NCBI RefSeq assembly: GCF_040712075.1
Contig: NZ_JBFCVL010000010.1
Coordinates: 1-64,000 of the forward strand
Source: Fodinicurvata sp. EGI_FJ10296
GTDB lineage: Bacteria; Pseudomonadota; Alphaproteobacteria; DSM-16000; Inquilinaceae
Direction of reading: 5' to 3'
DNA: 64,000 nucleotides
Shown here one piece after another: positions 18,716-27,966 of this stretch. Position 1 is the first letter of the stretch. Each line of letters starts with the position of its first letter. Made by a program: the position numbers and the translations under genes. Under the pieces are notes generated by a model. The model was not told the DNA's origin. It saw nothing but the letters and a program-made list of their open reading frames with translations, and made no database searches.

Positions 18716-21229
18716 CTATTCGTCAAGCACTGCGCGAACCTTCAATGCGAGATCCTGGCGCCGATAGGGTTTGCCGAGCAGGTGGACACCCCGGTCGAGC
18801 CGTCCGTGATGAAAAATCGTGTTCTCGGTATAACCGGACGTGAACAGCACCCTGATCTCCGGAAGCATCACCCTTGCAGCGTCGGCCAGTTCCTTGCCGT
18901 TCAAGCCACCGGGCATGATCACGTCGGTAAAAAGCAGATCGAACGGGTCACCCTGTTTCAGCAGGTCCAGGGCCGCGGCACCAGTGCCGGCGCTCGTTAC
19001 TGCATAACCAAGCCCCTCCAGCTGCGAGACCAGATGCTCGCAGACGAGATTGTCGTCCTCAACGACCAGAATTCGTTCCGTGCCGACTGGTACGGACACG
19101 CCGCCTGCATTCGGGACGGCCTCGTCACGGGTGGCGACGGATCGTGGAAAATAAAGCCGAACCGTTGTCCCCTCCCCGAGTTCCGAATAAATCGTGGCGT
19201 GGCCGCCCGATTGTTTCGCAAAACCGTAGACGAGGCTGAGCCCCAGACCGCTGCCCTTGCCCACCTCCTTGGTGGTGAAGAACGGCTCGAACGCGCGCGC
19301 CACGACCTCCGGCGCCATGCCTTCGCCCGTGTCCGAAACGGCGACCATGACATAGGCCCCCGCCTCGACCTCGTCATGCCGGGCCGAGTAGCGCTCGTCG
19401 AAATGGCAGTTGGCGGTTTCGATCGTCAGACGGCCGCCGTCGGGCATGGCGTCGCGGGCATTGATGGCAAGGTTCAATATGGCCACTTCGAGTTGGCCGG
19501 GATCAAGTTCAGTCGTCCAGAGGTCGCGGGCGGCGACCAGATCGATGTTGATGTTTTCCCGTAATGTGCGCCGCAGCAGCCCGTCCATACCGGATATCAG
19601 CTGATTGAGGTCGGTTTCGGCCGGCTGCAGCGGCTGCCTGCGAGCGAAGGCCAGAAGCCGGTTGGTCAGTTCCGCACCGCGTTCGGCCGCCGAGGCGCTC
19701 ATATCGGCCATCCGCCTCTCCACGGGCCGATCCGCCAGCATCTCGCTCAGGACCTCGGAATTGCCCAGAATGACGGTCAGGAGGTTGTTGAAATCGTGGG
19801 CAACCCCTCCGGTCAGCTGCCCTATGGCATCGAGGCGCTGCGACTGGCGAAGCTGATCTTCGATCTGCTTCTGATGGGTGACGTCGACCATGCTGCCGAT
19901 CATGCGGATGACCGTCCCCGAACCGTCGCGCACGAACGTACCCCGGTCCTCGATGTGGGCATAGCTGCCGTCCCCACGCCTGAAGCGGTACGCCGCCTGC
20001 CACGATGTGGCACCCTCGGCGATCAGCCGTGCCTGGTCGGAAAGGACGCGTTCCCGCTCGTCGGGGTGCAGGTGATCGGACCACGTGGCGCGGCCGGATC
20101 TGAAATCCCCCGGATCAAGGCCAAAGCGCTCCCTGATCCCGTCGCTGCACCAGACCGTGCCGGCAATCATGTCATAGTCCCAGACGACGTCACTGGTCGC
20201 CTTGACCACGACGCTGAAACGTTCATCCGCCGATCTGAGGGCCGTGATGTCCATCTGCGTCAGCACCAGGCGAGTGTCGGACGCGTTCACATCCGGGATC
20301 AGCATCTTGACGTAAAGCCGAAGCCGCTGTCCGTTGAGATCGGTGGTATCGCTTTCGGATTCGAATTCCCGCTTGCCGGCCATGAAGGCAGCCATTGCCT
20401 GCGCGAACAGGGCCATCGACGCCGGCTTCTCGATCACATCGGTATGTTGTGACAGCAGTTCCCGCGACGACCGGGCGCCGAACAGCCGAGCGCCGGTTCT
20501 GTTGACATTGTGAACACGAACCTCGTGGATCGCCGCAGTGACGAAACCCGGATGCCGGGCGAAATAGTCGGCAAAATCCGTAACGCCGGCTTCGCGCAGC
20601 GCCAGCAGCATCGCCTTCACTTCCGCCCAATCCTCTTCCCAGATGAGAACGGGGACGTGATCGTAGATGGATCGGTAATGCGCCTCACTCTTGCGCAGCG
20701 CTTCCAGTTCACCGGCCCGTTCGGCCGCCGGCCGGGACGCCAGCGCCAGACCACCGCCGATGCCGGTGGGGCTGCTGTCGTCATCGATCGGGCTGAAGCT
20801 GAACGCCTGCCAGCCATTCGCCGCCAGTGCCTCCGGGACCTCCGGCGCACCGACATCCGGCGCCGGCCCGGCAGCCACGAGCCGGTCCAGAAACGGGCCG
20901 AGCGTGGGCCAGGCGGCTTCCCAGACCGCGCGCGCCGGCTTCCCCAGAGCGTCCGGGATGGCCTCGACGCCAGACTCGTCGGCTGCGAATATCTCGGCGA
21001 AAGCATCGTTATACAGGCAAATCCGGTCGTCACCCCAGAAGATGAACGCCGGTTGCGGAATGTTCAGCACCAGCCTGACCGCGGTCCGCAGCCCCTGCGG
21101 CCACGCCGCCGGAACTCCCAGTGATGTCGCCGCCCAATCATACCCTCTGATGCGCGCGCCCATCTCACCGCCGTTCTGAATGAACGAGGGATGCGTGTCG
21201 TCATTCGCTTGGTCTCGGGTGACTGCCAC
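18716..21229 (-). CDS. Hybrid PAS sensor histidine kinase with receiver domain
   Basis: 837 residues, cytoplasmic. The N-terminal PAS-like segment (YDWAATSLGVPAAWPQGLRT, QPAFIFWGDDRICLYNDAF) is the type found in many alphaproteobacterial hybrid kinases. A second sensor region (~190-330) and a PAS/PAC domain (~335-455: WDYDMIAGTVWCSDGIRERF, GSYAHIEDRGTFV) follow. Phospho-acceptor His lies in TGGVAHDFNNLLTVILG; ATPase motifs are LNLAINARDAMP, DTGEGMAPE and GKGSGLGLSLVYGFAKQSGG. C-terminal receiver ~720-835 with acidic pocket VVEDD and phospho-Asp in DLLFTDVIMPGG, and Lys in LLGKPYRR. All catalytic residues are present. The sensed signal is unknown; similar kinases include light (LOV) sensors, but no LOV GRNCRFLQ motif is visible. 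Confidence 0.92.
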   Translation of the reverse strand: MAVTRDQANDDTHPSFIQNGGEMGARIRGYDWAATSLGVPAAWPQGLRTAVRLVLNIPQPAFIFWGDDRICLYNDAFAEIFAADESGVEAIPDALGKPARAVWEAAWPTLGPFLDRLVAAGPAPDVGAPEVPEALAANGWQAFSFSPIDDDSSPTGIGGGLALASRPAAERAGELEALRKSEAHYRSIYDHVPVLIWEEDWAEVKAMLLALREAGVTDFADYFARHPGFVTAAIHEVRVHNVNRTGARLFGARSSRELLSQHTDVIEKPASMALFAQAMAAFMAGKREFESESDTTDLNGQRLRLYVKMLIPDVNASDTRLVLTQMDITALRSADERFSVVVKATSDVVWDYDMIAGTVWCSDGIRERFGLDPGDFRSGRATWSDHLHPDERERVLSDQARLIAEGATSWQAAYRFRRGDGSYAHIEDRGTFVRDGSGTVIRMIGSMVDVTHQKQIEDQLRQSQRLDAIGQLTGGVAHDFNNLLTVILGNSEVLSEMLADRPVERRMADMSASAAERGAELTNRLLAFARRQPLQPAETDLNQLISGMDGLLRRTLRENINIDLVAARDLWTTELDPGQLEVAILNLAINARDAMPDGGRLTIETANCHFDERYSARHDEVEAGAYVMVAVSDTGEGMAPEVVARAFEPFFTTKEVGKGSGLGLSLVYGFAKQSGGHATIYSELGEGTTVRLYFPRSVATRDEAVPNAGGVSVPVGTERILVVEDDNLVCEHLVSQLEGLGYAVTSAGTGAAALDLLKQGDPFDLLFTDVIMPGGLNGKELADAARVMLPEIRVLFTSGYTENTIFHHGRLDRGVHLLGKPYRRQDLALKVRAVLDE

Positions 21230-21274
21230 TCAATCGTCCCTTCGCGGGCGGGCTGACTCTTCGACAGTAGCTAT

Positions 21275-21440
21275 GCGTCTTCCTCTCCTCACAGGCTCTG
21301 CGGCGTCCTCGACGATTCACCGCCGGCGCGAACCCCTCACGGTAATTCGACGCCCCCTGTTCGAAGCGATCCAAGGGCGTCGCAACGACCCGCTGGGAGG
21401 ATGCCACATCCCGGCGTAGTGCTGCACGCGCTTTCCAGTC
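21275..21440 (-). pseudogene. Decayed 3' fragment of an outer-membrane efflux factor gene
   Basis: This stretch aligns by eye to the 3' part of the intact OMF gene (about 22235-22400), at roughly 70% identity: both share ACAGGCTCTG, CCCCTGTTCGAA, GAGGATGCCAC and GGCGTAGTGCTGC in the same order and spacing. Translated on the minus strand it gives RAALRRDVASSQRVVAT, next to RAALRRNVASSQRAVTT in the intact protein, but the reading frame breaks shortly after. It is a truncated, diverged copy, either a partial duplication or the last trace of another RND operon. Confidence 0.7.
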
Positions 21441-21544
21441 TCTCCGCACAATCACCGACCGCTCCGGGGTTGCCGGAGGGGGTCTGCTTCAAGTTTCACA
21501 GCCGTGATCGGCTCTCCCAATTCGGCGAAATCGCGACTCATGCT

Positions 21545-21569
21545 GGAACATCGAACGCCCGCCATTGTT
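21545..21569 (+). promoter_or_regulatory. Candidate EcfG-type general stress promoter
   Basis: GGAAC (21545-21549), 16 bases, then TGTT (21566-21569). The alphaproteobacterial EcfG consensus is GGAAC-N16/17-CGTT, so one base differs in the -10 part. It lies 32 bases before the start of the PRC-barrel gene, a type of gene often under EcfG control. Confidence 0.35.
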
Positions 21570-21601
21570 GACGGTACACACCAAAAGGAAGAGAGACATC
21601 C

Positions 21602-22051
21602 ATGAAACGTACTTTTACAGCACTTGCGATGATCGGCATTCTTGGTGCCGCATCGGCATTTGCGCAGGATACAGTCGATCGGGAGAACCTCATCCGCACG
21701 GGTGACATCACCGGCGGCGCGATTTACACGACCAATCAAGCCTATGATGAAGGATCCTGGGGAACGCCAGGAGAAGACTATCGTTGGGGTTGGTCGGGCT
21801 ATGACAGCGTCGACTCCAACTGGAACGAGATCGGTGAAATCCGGGACGTGGTTCTCGACACTTCGGGGCAGATGATCGGCATCGTCGCCGAGATCGGCGG
21901 CTTTCTGGATCTCGGCGACAAACATGTCTTTCTGCCCGTCGAGGATGTCGATCTCGTCGCCGTCGACGATGCGGAATATGTGTTCATTACGCGACACTCG
22001 GAAGAGGAACTCGAGTCGCTTGAGAGCGTCGACGACTCCTGGTGGGAATAG
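21602..22051 (+). CDS. Exported PRC-barrel domain protein
   Basis: 149 residues, strong ribosome site (AGGAAGAGAG) before ATG 21602. Signal peptide MKRTFTALAMIGILGAASAF ending AFA-QD, then an acidic mature protein. The PRC-barrel core is WNEIGEIRDVVLDTSGQMIG, then IVAEIGGFLDLGDKHVFLPV and DVDLVAVDDAEYVFI. PRC-barrel proteins of this exported type are frequent in alphaproteobacteria, often stress-induced, with no known enzyme activity. An insert rich in Trp, Tyr and Gly (GSWGTPGEDYRWGWSGYDS) precedes the barrel. Flanked by the OMF gene fragment and the intact OMF gene, both on the other strand. Confidence 0.85.
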   Translation: MKRTFTALAMIGILGAASAFAQDTVDRENLIRTGDITGGAIYTTNQAYDEGSWGTPGEDYRWGWSGYDSVDSNWNEIGEIRDVVLDTSGQMIGIVAEIGGFLDLGDKHVFLPVEDVDLVAVDDAEYVFITRHSEEELESLESVDDSWWE

Positions 22052-22132
22052 CAGGCGGCGACGGTCTCAATGACAATGGCTACCGGTGGAGGGCTTCTGA
22101 CCTGCGTCGCAGGCTGCCGCCCCCATCAGCCT

Positions 22133-23599
22133 TCAACTCGACGGTGCGGCCGCGATAGCGGGCGCCGCACCGTCCCAACCGCCGCCCAGCGCCTTGTAAA
22201 GCTGGATCATCGACCGCGACAGAGCCTCTTCCGCTTCGGACAGGCTCTGCCGCGCCGTCGATAATTCACGTTGAGCATCGAGCACTTCAAGAAAACTCGA
22301 CAGCCCCTGTTCGAACAGATCCGTGGCCGTCGTAACCGCCCGTTGCGAGGATGCCACGTTCCGGCGTAGTGCTGCCCGCCTTTCCAGGGCCTCGTCATAG
22401 TCGATCAGGGCGTTCTCGACCTCCTGCATCGCCGTCAGAATCCGGCTGCGATACGAAAGAAGCGCCTGCTCGACGCGTTCCTCGGCGGCGTCGACGGCTG
22501 CCTGCCGGCTGCCACTGTCGAAAATCGGGATCGACAGCGCGGCACTGACAGCTGACGTCAGCGTTTCCACGATCGATCCGGTCCCAAGGCCGGCGGCGGA
22601 AAGCGTGATCGAGCCGGGGATGGTAAGGCTGGGATAAAGGTCGGCGATCGCCACGTCAGTCTGGGCGACCGCCGCGACCAGATCCTGTTCCGCTGCCCGA
22701 AGATCGGGACGCCTGCGAAGCAGATCGGCCGGAATGCCGATATCGGGCCCCGCGTCGGAGACGGGAACCGGTGCCGCATCGATCAGGCGGTTGCGCAGCG
22801 CGCCCGGCGGCCGGTCGAGAATGACGGATATCTGGTTGATCAGTCGCTCGATCTGCGCCGTCTGAGCCGGCCGCTGCGACTCCAGTTGGGCGACGGCGGC
22901 GTTGGCCCGTTCAGCGTCGACCACGGTGGCAATGCCGGCATCGGCCTGTTCACGGACCAGATCGCGGGTACGGCGCTGCAATCTGAGGGACTGTTCGGTC
23001 AGCGCCAGCCGTTCCTGCGTCGCCCGAAGGCGTACATAGGTATCTGCGAGCTCGGCATAGAGCGACACCATGACATCGCGGTATCGCTCCTCTTCCGCCC
23101 GAACGCCAGCCTCGGCCGCATCGATCGACCGGCGGGTGCCGCCAAACAGATCGGCCTCCCACACGGCATCGAATCCGGCCTCGAACAGGCCCTGATTGGT
23201 GGGCGACCGACCGGAATCGATGGCAACATCCGACGTCGCCCCCGCCGACGTTCCGGCATCGAGCGACGGCCAGAGGCCAGAGCGGCTTTGACGCGCCATG
23301 GCCCGTGCCTCGCGCACCCGGCTTTCAGCAATCCGGATATCAGTATTGGCCGCCGCGGACTCCTCGATCAACGCGGTCAGCACCGGGTCGTCGAAGGACT
23401 GCCACCACCGCACCATATCCACCGGCGCTTCGGTAGGAATCGCGGCGCGGGCGTCGACATAGGACGCCGGCACCGCTGGCGACGGGGTCGACGTTTCGGC
23501 GCCAAATCCCGCACATCCGGCCAGCAGAACCATTGACGCGACGGCGGGCAGCGCCCGGTATCCACGCCGAACCGGCCGGTAGGTCGCTTTATCGGTCAT
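22133..23599 (-). CDS. Outer-membrane factor lipoprotein of an RND efflux pump (NodT/OprM type)
   Basis: 488 residues. Lipoprotein signal: hydrophobic MVLLAGC (lipobox LLAGC), so the mature N-terminus is lipidated. The body is two repeats of the TolC-fold outer membrane efflux protein: VDMVRWWQSFDDPVLTALI opens the first, ADLYPSLTIPGSITLSAAGL and PIFDSGSRQAAVDAAEERV lie in the second, and the coiled-coil ELSTARQSLSEAEEALSRSM closes it. It forms the exit duct for the pump encoded upstream. Last gene of the tetR-MFP-RND-OMF unit, 11 bases behind the permease gene. An inverted repeat (GACGGTGCGGC/GCCGCACCGTC, 22140-22174) over its last codons could act as terminator. Confidence 0.95.
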   Translation of the reverse strand: MTDKATYRPVRRGYRALPAVASMVLLAGCAGFGAETSTPSPAVPASYVDARAAIPTEAPVDMVRWWQSFDDPVLTALIEESAAANTDIRIAESRVREARAMARQSRSGLWPSLDAGTSAGATSDVAIDSGRSPTNQGLFEAGFDAVWEADLFGGTRRSIDAAEAGVRAEEERYRDVMVSLYAELADTYVRLRATQERLALTEQSLRLQRRTRDLVREQADAGIATVVDAERANAAVAQLESQRPAQTAQIERLINQISVILDRPPGALRNRLIDAAPVPVSDAGPDIGIPADLLRRRPDLRAAEQDLVAAVAQTDVAIADLYPSLTIPGSITLSAAGLGTGSIVETLTSAVSAALSIPIFDSGSRQAAVDAAEERVEQALLSYRSRILTAMQEVENALIDYDEALERRAALRRNVASSQRAVTTATDLFEQGLSSFLEVLDAQRELSTARQSLSEAEEALSRSMIQLYKALGGGWDGAAPAIAAAPSS

Positions 23600-23610
23600 A
23601 ACCTTGATCC

Positions 23611-26600
23611 TTATTCGGCCGGGACGACGCCGGGCCGCCCTTCGGTGTGGGTATTTCCCTGATCCGGCTGGTCCGCTGCCGCCTCCTGTTCCTTCAGTCG
23701 CTCGGATATCCAGTTCGTCGGCCGCGTATAGCCAGCCATCAGCTTGTAGAGGACAGGGGTCAGGAACAGCGTGAACGCGGTGGCGAACAACATGCCGCCG
23801 ATGATGACCAGACCGATGGTGCCGCGGCTTTCGGCACCCGCGCCACCGGCTCGCACCAGCGGGATGGCCCCGAACACCTGCGCCAGGGTCGTCATCAGAA
23901 CCGGCCGCAAACGCAGCACGGCGGCATCGATCGACGCCTCGCGCACCCCCTGGCCGCGATCGCGCAGCTGGTTGGCGAACTCAACCACCAGAATACCGTT
24001 CTTCGCCATCAGCCCGATCAGCAGGATGATTCCGACCTGACTGTAGATGTTGAACGAGTACCCGGCGAAGAACAGCGCGATCATGGCGCCGGTCACCGCC
24101 AGCGGCGTCGAGATCAGGATGATGGTCGGATGGACGAAGCTCTCGAACTGGGCGGCCAGAACCAGGAATACCAGCAGGAACGCCAGCCCGAAGGTCAGGT
24201 AGATCTGCGCCGATCCGTCCATGAACTCCTGCGATTGACCGAGATACGAGGTCCGGACGTCCGATGGCAGTTCCTCGACCGCAATCTGGTCCAGGTAGCT
24301 CAGCGCCGATCCCATATCGTAACCCGGCGCAAGCCCCGCCTGCAGAGTGATCGCGGGCAGCCGGTCAACGCGGCCCAGCGACGCTGCGGCGCCGACCTCT
24401 TCCATCGTGACCACGGACGACAACGGCACCAGATCGCCGTCGCCGGTGCGAATGAAGAACCCGCCGACATCGTCCAGGCCGGCGCGGAGGCTGCGCGGCG
24501 CCTGCATGATGACATCGTATTCCTGGCCACCGTCGATATAGCTGGTGACATCGGTTGCGGCGAGCAGAACCTGCAGCGTCCGCCCGATCTGGTCCACGGA
24601 AATGCCCAGCGCCGCCGCCCGGTCGCGGTTGACCGACACCTCGATCTGCTGGCGCGTCCGTTCGAAATCGATGCGCGGATTGACCAGCGCGGGATTTTCG
24701 CGCGCCCTTTCCAGCATGGCCTGGGCGTGCACTTCCAGTTCCTCGTAATCAGAGCCGCCCAGGACATACTGCACCGGCTGGTCGAAGCCGCCCTGACCCA
24801 GGCCGGGCGGCGCGATCGGGAACGATTGCACCTCGGGGATGGACAGCAGACCCGGCATGAGCCGGCCAATGATCTCCTGCTGGCCGACATCCCGGTCGGC
24901 CCAGTCGGCCAGTCCAACGATGGTAAAGCCGATATTGCCGCCAATGCCGACGACCGAGAAGACGCTGTCGGCCAGGCCTTCCTCGACCAGCGGCAGCGCC
25001 ACCGATTCCACCCGCCGGACGCCCTGGTCGATGAACTCCGGCGTCGCGCCCTCCGGCCCGATGGAGGGAATGATCACGATGCCGCGATCCTCCGTCGGCG
25101 AAAGCTCCTGCGGAATTGCCATGAAGAACAGCACGACGATCGCCGCACCGAACAAACTGACGCCGATGACCGATACGGGGCGATCCACCGCCCAGGTCAC
25201 GGCCGCCCGATAGTACCGCTGCATACCCGGCTCGGCATCCCGGCGGTCACCCTCGGCGTTCTGGTGACGGGCCAGTGCCTTGCGGTTTGGCTTGAGCCAC
25301 TTGCTCGCCATCATCGGCGCCAGCGTAAGCGCCACGAAGGTCGAAAACACGACCGCCGCCGCCATGACGATACCGAACTCGGCGAACAGTCTGCCGACGC
25401 TGCCGTCAAGAAACGAGATCGGTATGAACACCGATATCAGGGTGACGGAGGTCGCCAGCACCGCGAAGCCAACCTCGCGCGTGCCGCGCACCGCCGCGAC
25501 CAGCGCCGGCTCGCCTTCATCGACGCGGCGCTGGATGTTCTCCAGTACGACGATGGCATCATCGACCACCAGGCCGATCGCCAGCAGCAGTGCCAGCAGC
25601 GTCAGGACGTTGATCGAATAGCCCAGCGCCGCCATGGCGATGAACGCCCCGATCAACGAGACCGGGATCGTCACGGCCGGGATCAGCGTGGCCCGGGGCG
25701 ATCGCAGGAAGGCAAGAATGACAAGAACGACAATGATCAGCGCTTCGATGAAGACCTTGATCACCGCATCGATCGATGACGAAACGAAAATGCTTTCGTC
25801 ATAGGCCACCTCCAGCGTCACGCCGTCGGGCAGAGTGGGCCCGATCGCCTCGACCTCCGCCCGGACAGCGTCAGCGACCTCGATCGTGTTGGACTGGCTC
25901 TGGCGCACGACGCCGATGCCGACGCCGGTACCGCCATTGATGCGCACCTGTGTGCTATCGTCCTCGACGCCCCGCTCGACCCGCGCGACGTCACGGAGCC
26001 GCAGCGGTGCCCCCTCGTGTTCGCGCAGGACCAGATCACCGAATTCTTCGGCCGTCGACAGCCGCGTCACGGTTCGCACGGTGAGTGACCGGGCTTCGGT
26101 GCGGATCTGGCCCGCAGGCAGTTCGACATTGTTGGCCCTGAGCGCCTGCTCGATATCCTGAACGGTGACACCGGTCGCCGCCATCGAGACCGGGTCGAGC
26201 CAGATACGCATGGCATAGCGCCGCTCGCCGCCGACCATGACGTCGGCGACGCCGTTGATCGTCGAAAGCCGGTCCACCACGAAACGGTCGGCATAGTCCG
26301 ACAGGAAATCGGCCTCGTAGCGCTGCGAGGTCAGCGAAATCCAGATCATCGGCTGACTGTCCGACGACGACTTCGTGACCTGCGGCGAGTTGGCGTCTGA
26401 GGGCAACTGGGACTGGACACGCGAAACCGCGTCGCGAATATCCGATGCGGCGGAATCGAGGTCGCGATCGATGCCGAATTCCAGCGAAATCTGGCTGTTG
26501 CCGTCGCGCGACGTGGATTCCATCGAGGCAATCCCCTCGACGGTCGCAAGCGAACGTTCGAGCGGTTCGGTAACCTCGTTGGACACCACTTCCGGTGCGG

Positions 26601-26760
26601 CACCGGGATAGGCCGTGGAGACGGAAATGACCGGCGGGTCAATGTCCGGATACTCGCGAATCGGCAGTGAGGACGAGGCAAACAGGCCAAGGACGACAAT
26701 CACCGCGCTCATGACGATCGCCAGGACCGGGCGTTTTACACTGATATCGGAGAGTACCAT
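23611..26760 (-). CDS. RND (HAE-1) multidrug efflux permease
   Basis: 1049 residues, normal for AcrB-type pumps. Begins MVLSDISVKRPVLAIVMSAV; porter-domain repeats follow (LPIREYPDIDPPVISVSTAY). Proton-relay residues are kept: the Asp pair in GLVVDDAIVVLENIQRRVDE (TM4) and the Lys in LIGLMAKNGILVVEFANQLRD region (TM10). Twelve transmembrane helices and two large periplasmic loops can be seen. Drives export of hydrophobic or amphiphilic compounds using the proton gradient; the specific substrate cannot be read from sequence. Its ATG overlaps the stop of the adaptor gene (TAATG at 26758-26762), so the two are translationally coupled. Confidence 0.96.
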   Translation of the reverse strand: MVLSDISVKRPVLAIVMSAVIVVLGLFASSSLPIREYPDIDPPVISVSTAYPGAAPEVVSNEVTEPLERSLATVEGIASMESTSRDGNSQISLEFGIDRDLDSAASDIRDAVSRVQSQLPSDANSPQVTKSSSDSQPMIWISLTSQRYEADFLSDYADRFVVDRLSTINGVADVMVGGERRYAMRIWLDPVSMAATGVTVQDIEQALRANNVELPAGQIRTEARSLTVRTVTRLSTAEEFGDLVLREHEGAPLRLRDVARVERGVEDDSTQVRINGGTGVGIGVVRQSQSNTIEVADAVRAEVEAIGPTLPDGVTLEVAYDESIFVSSSIDAVIKVFIEALIIVVLVILAFLRSPRATLIPAVTIPVSLIGAFIAMAALGYSINVLTLLALLLAIGLVVDDAIVVLENIQRRVDEGEPALVAAVRGTREVGFAVLATSVTLISVFIPISFLDGSVGRLFAEFGIVMAAAVVFSTFVALTLAPMMASKWLKPNRKALARHQNAEGDRRDAEPGMQRYYRAAVTWAVDRPVSVIGVSLFGAAIVVLFFMAIPQELSPTEDRGIVIIPSIGPEGATPEFIDQGVRRVESVALPLVEEGLADSVFSVVGIGGNIGFTIVGLADWADRDVGQQEIIGRLMPGLLSIPEVQSFPIAPPGLGQGGFDQPVQYVLGGSDYEELEVHAQAMLERARENPALVNPRIDFERTRQQIEVSVNRDRAAALGISVDQIGRTLQVLLAATDVTSYIDGGQEYDVIMQAPRSLRAGLDDVGGFFIRTGDGDLVPLSSVVTMEEVGAAASLGRVDRLPAITLQAGLAPGYDMGSALSYLDQIAVEELPSDVRTSYLGQSQEFMDGSAQIYLTFGLAFLLVFLVLAAQFESFVHPTIILISTPLAVTGAMIALFFAGYSFNIYSQVGIILLIGLMAKNGILVVEFANQLRDRGQGVREASIDAAVLRLRPVLMTTLAQVFGAIPLVRAGGAGAESRGTIGLVIIGGMLFATAFTLFLTPVLYKLMAGYTRPTNWISERLKEQEAAADQPDQGNTHTEGRPGVVPAE

Positions 26761-27929
26761 TACCGGGCCTCCGACACTTGCGGACCCGCTGGTCCGCCGC
26801 CGGCGCCATCATCTTCGGAGTCGGCGTCGATGAGCATGACTTGCCCACCATCGCGGGCCCGCGTCTGACCGGCAACGATGATGCTGGCGTCGGCGGCGAC
26901 ATCGCCCCTGACAGCGACCCAGCCGTCGGCGCGCTGGATGATATCGACCGCGATCTGATGGGCGACGTTCTCACCATCGACGCTGAAGACGAAGGCGTCC
27001 CCACCCTGAACGACCAGCCCATCCTCGGGCACCGCGATATGGGTTTCCGGCGTCAGCGCCAGATCGATGGTCAGGAACATGCCGGGCCGCAGGAGGTTTT
27101 CCGGATTCTCCAGAGTCGCCTCGACCGTCAGGGTGCGCGTCTGCTCGTCGACGCGGCCGCCGAGCGCGGAAACCGTGCCCTCGAAGGTGGTTTCGGCATA
27201 TGCGGAAGATCGGGCGGTCAGTTCCGTTCCCTCTGAAAGGCCACCAATGAACCGCTCGGGGACGCTGAACGTGACCTTGGTCCGCGTCCGGTCATCGAGC
27301 GTGGTCAAAAGGGTGTCCGGCCCGACCATGGCGCCGCTACTCGGGCCGATCAATCCGACCGTGCCATCGAACGGCGCCGTAATGCGGGTGTTCCTCAAGG
27401 CGAATTCAGCCGATGCGACCTGTGCTTCCGCCACCGCCAGTTCGGCCGCGTATTGCTCGATCTGAGCCTGCGGGACCGAACCCGACGCCGCGCGATTTCG
27501 CTCGTACCGGCCACGTGCATCGTCGGCACGGGCGCGGGCTTCGGCAAGGCGGGCTTCCTGCTCTGTGCTTTCCACTTCGAACAGAACATCACCGGCGCTG
27601 ACGGTGTCCCCCGCCTCGACATTCACCGTCACGAGTTCACCGGCTACGCGCGGCAGGATGGTCACGGAGTCGATGGCCCGCGCCGTGCCGACCGACCGGA
27701 CCCGCTCGACGAAACGCCGCTCGTCCGCGCCGGAGACCAAAACCGGCGTCGGCGGCATGCCACCGCCAGCGCCCATTCCGCCGCCACCCGGACCACCACC
27801 GCCGCCCTGTCCGCCGGCAACCAGCATTCCCGCCGGCGAAGGCGGAAGGAAAGCCGAAACGAGCCAGCCCCCGAACGCCCCGGCGACAAGTATCACGACG
27901 ACAATCATGAGACGCGCAATTGATTTCAT
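26760..27929 (-). CDS. RND efflux periplasmic adaptor (membrane fusion protein)
   Basis: 389 residues from ATG 27929 (MKSIARLMIVVVILVAGAFG), which gives an uncleaved-looking N-terminal membrane anchor. A Gly-rich linker follows (near 45-60, mostly Gly with Met), then the HlyD/MFP core: VSAGDVLFEVESTEQEARLA, a helical hairpin, FDGTVGLIGPSSGAMVGPD (lipoyl/barrel joint) and RTLTVEATLENPENLLRPGM. It links the RND permease to the OMF across the periplasm. The extra poly-Gly run near the membrane is longer than usual and would make the anchor very flexible. Lies between tetR and the permease gene. Confidence 0.95.
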   Translation of the reverse strand: MKSIARLMIVVVILVAGAFGGWLVSAFLPPSPAGMLVAGGQGGGGGPGGGGMGAGGGMPPTPVLVSGADERRFVERVRSVGTARAIDSVTILPRVAGELVTVNVEAGDTVSAGDVLFEVESTEQEARLAEARARADDARGRYERNRAASGSVPQAQIEQYAAELAVAEAQVASAEFALRNTRITAPFDGTVGLIGPSSGAMVGPDTLLTTLDDRTRTKVTFSVPERFIGGLSEGTELTARSSAYAETTFEGTVSALGGRVDEQTRTLTVEATLENPENLLRPGMFLTIDLALTPETHIAVPEDGLVVQGGDAFVFSVDGENVAHQIAVDIIQRADGWVAVRGDVAADASIIVAGQTRARDGGQVMLIDADSEDDGAGGGPAGPQVSEAR

Positions 27930-27966
27930 TGATATTTTCCTTGATCGATCGGGACGCGCGGCAAAA

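Noticed and set aside
22140-22174. Inverted repeat GACGGTGCGGC/GCCGCACCGTC at the end of the OMF gene
   Set aside because: Lies within the last codons and has no T-run; mentioned with the gene but not called a terminator.
23647-25779. A 710-codon open frame antisense to the RND permease
   Set aside because: Extremely rich in Arg, His, Asp and Gln, as expected for the complement of a membrane protein gene; no family features.
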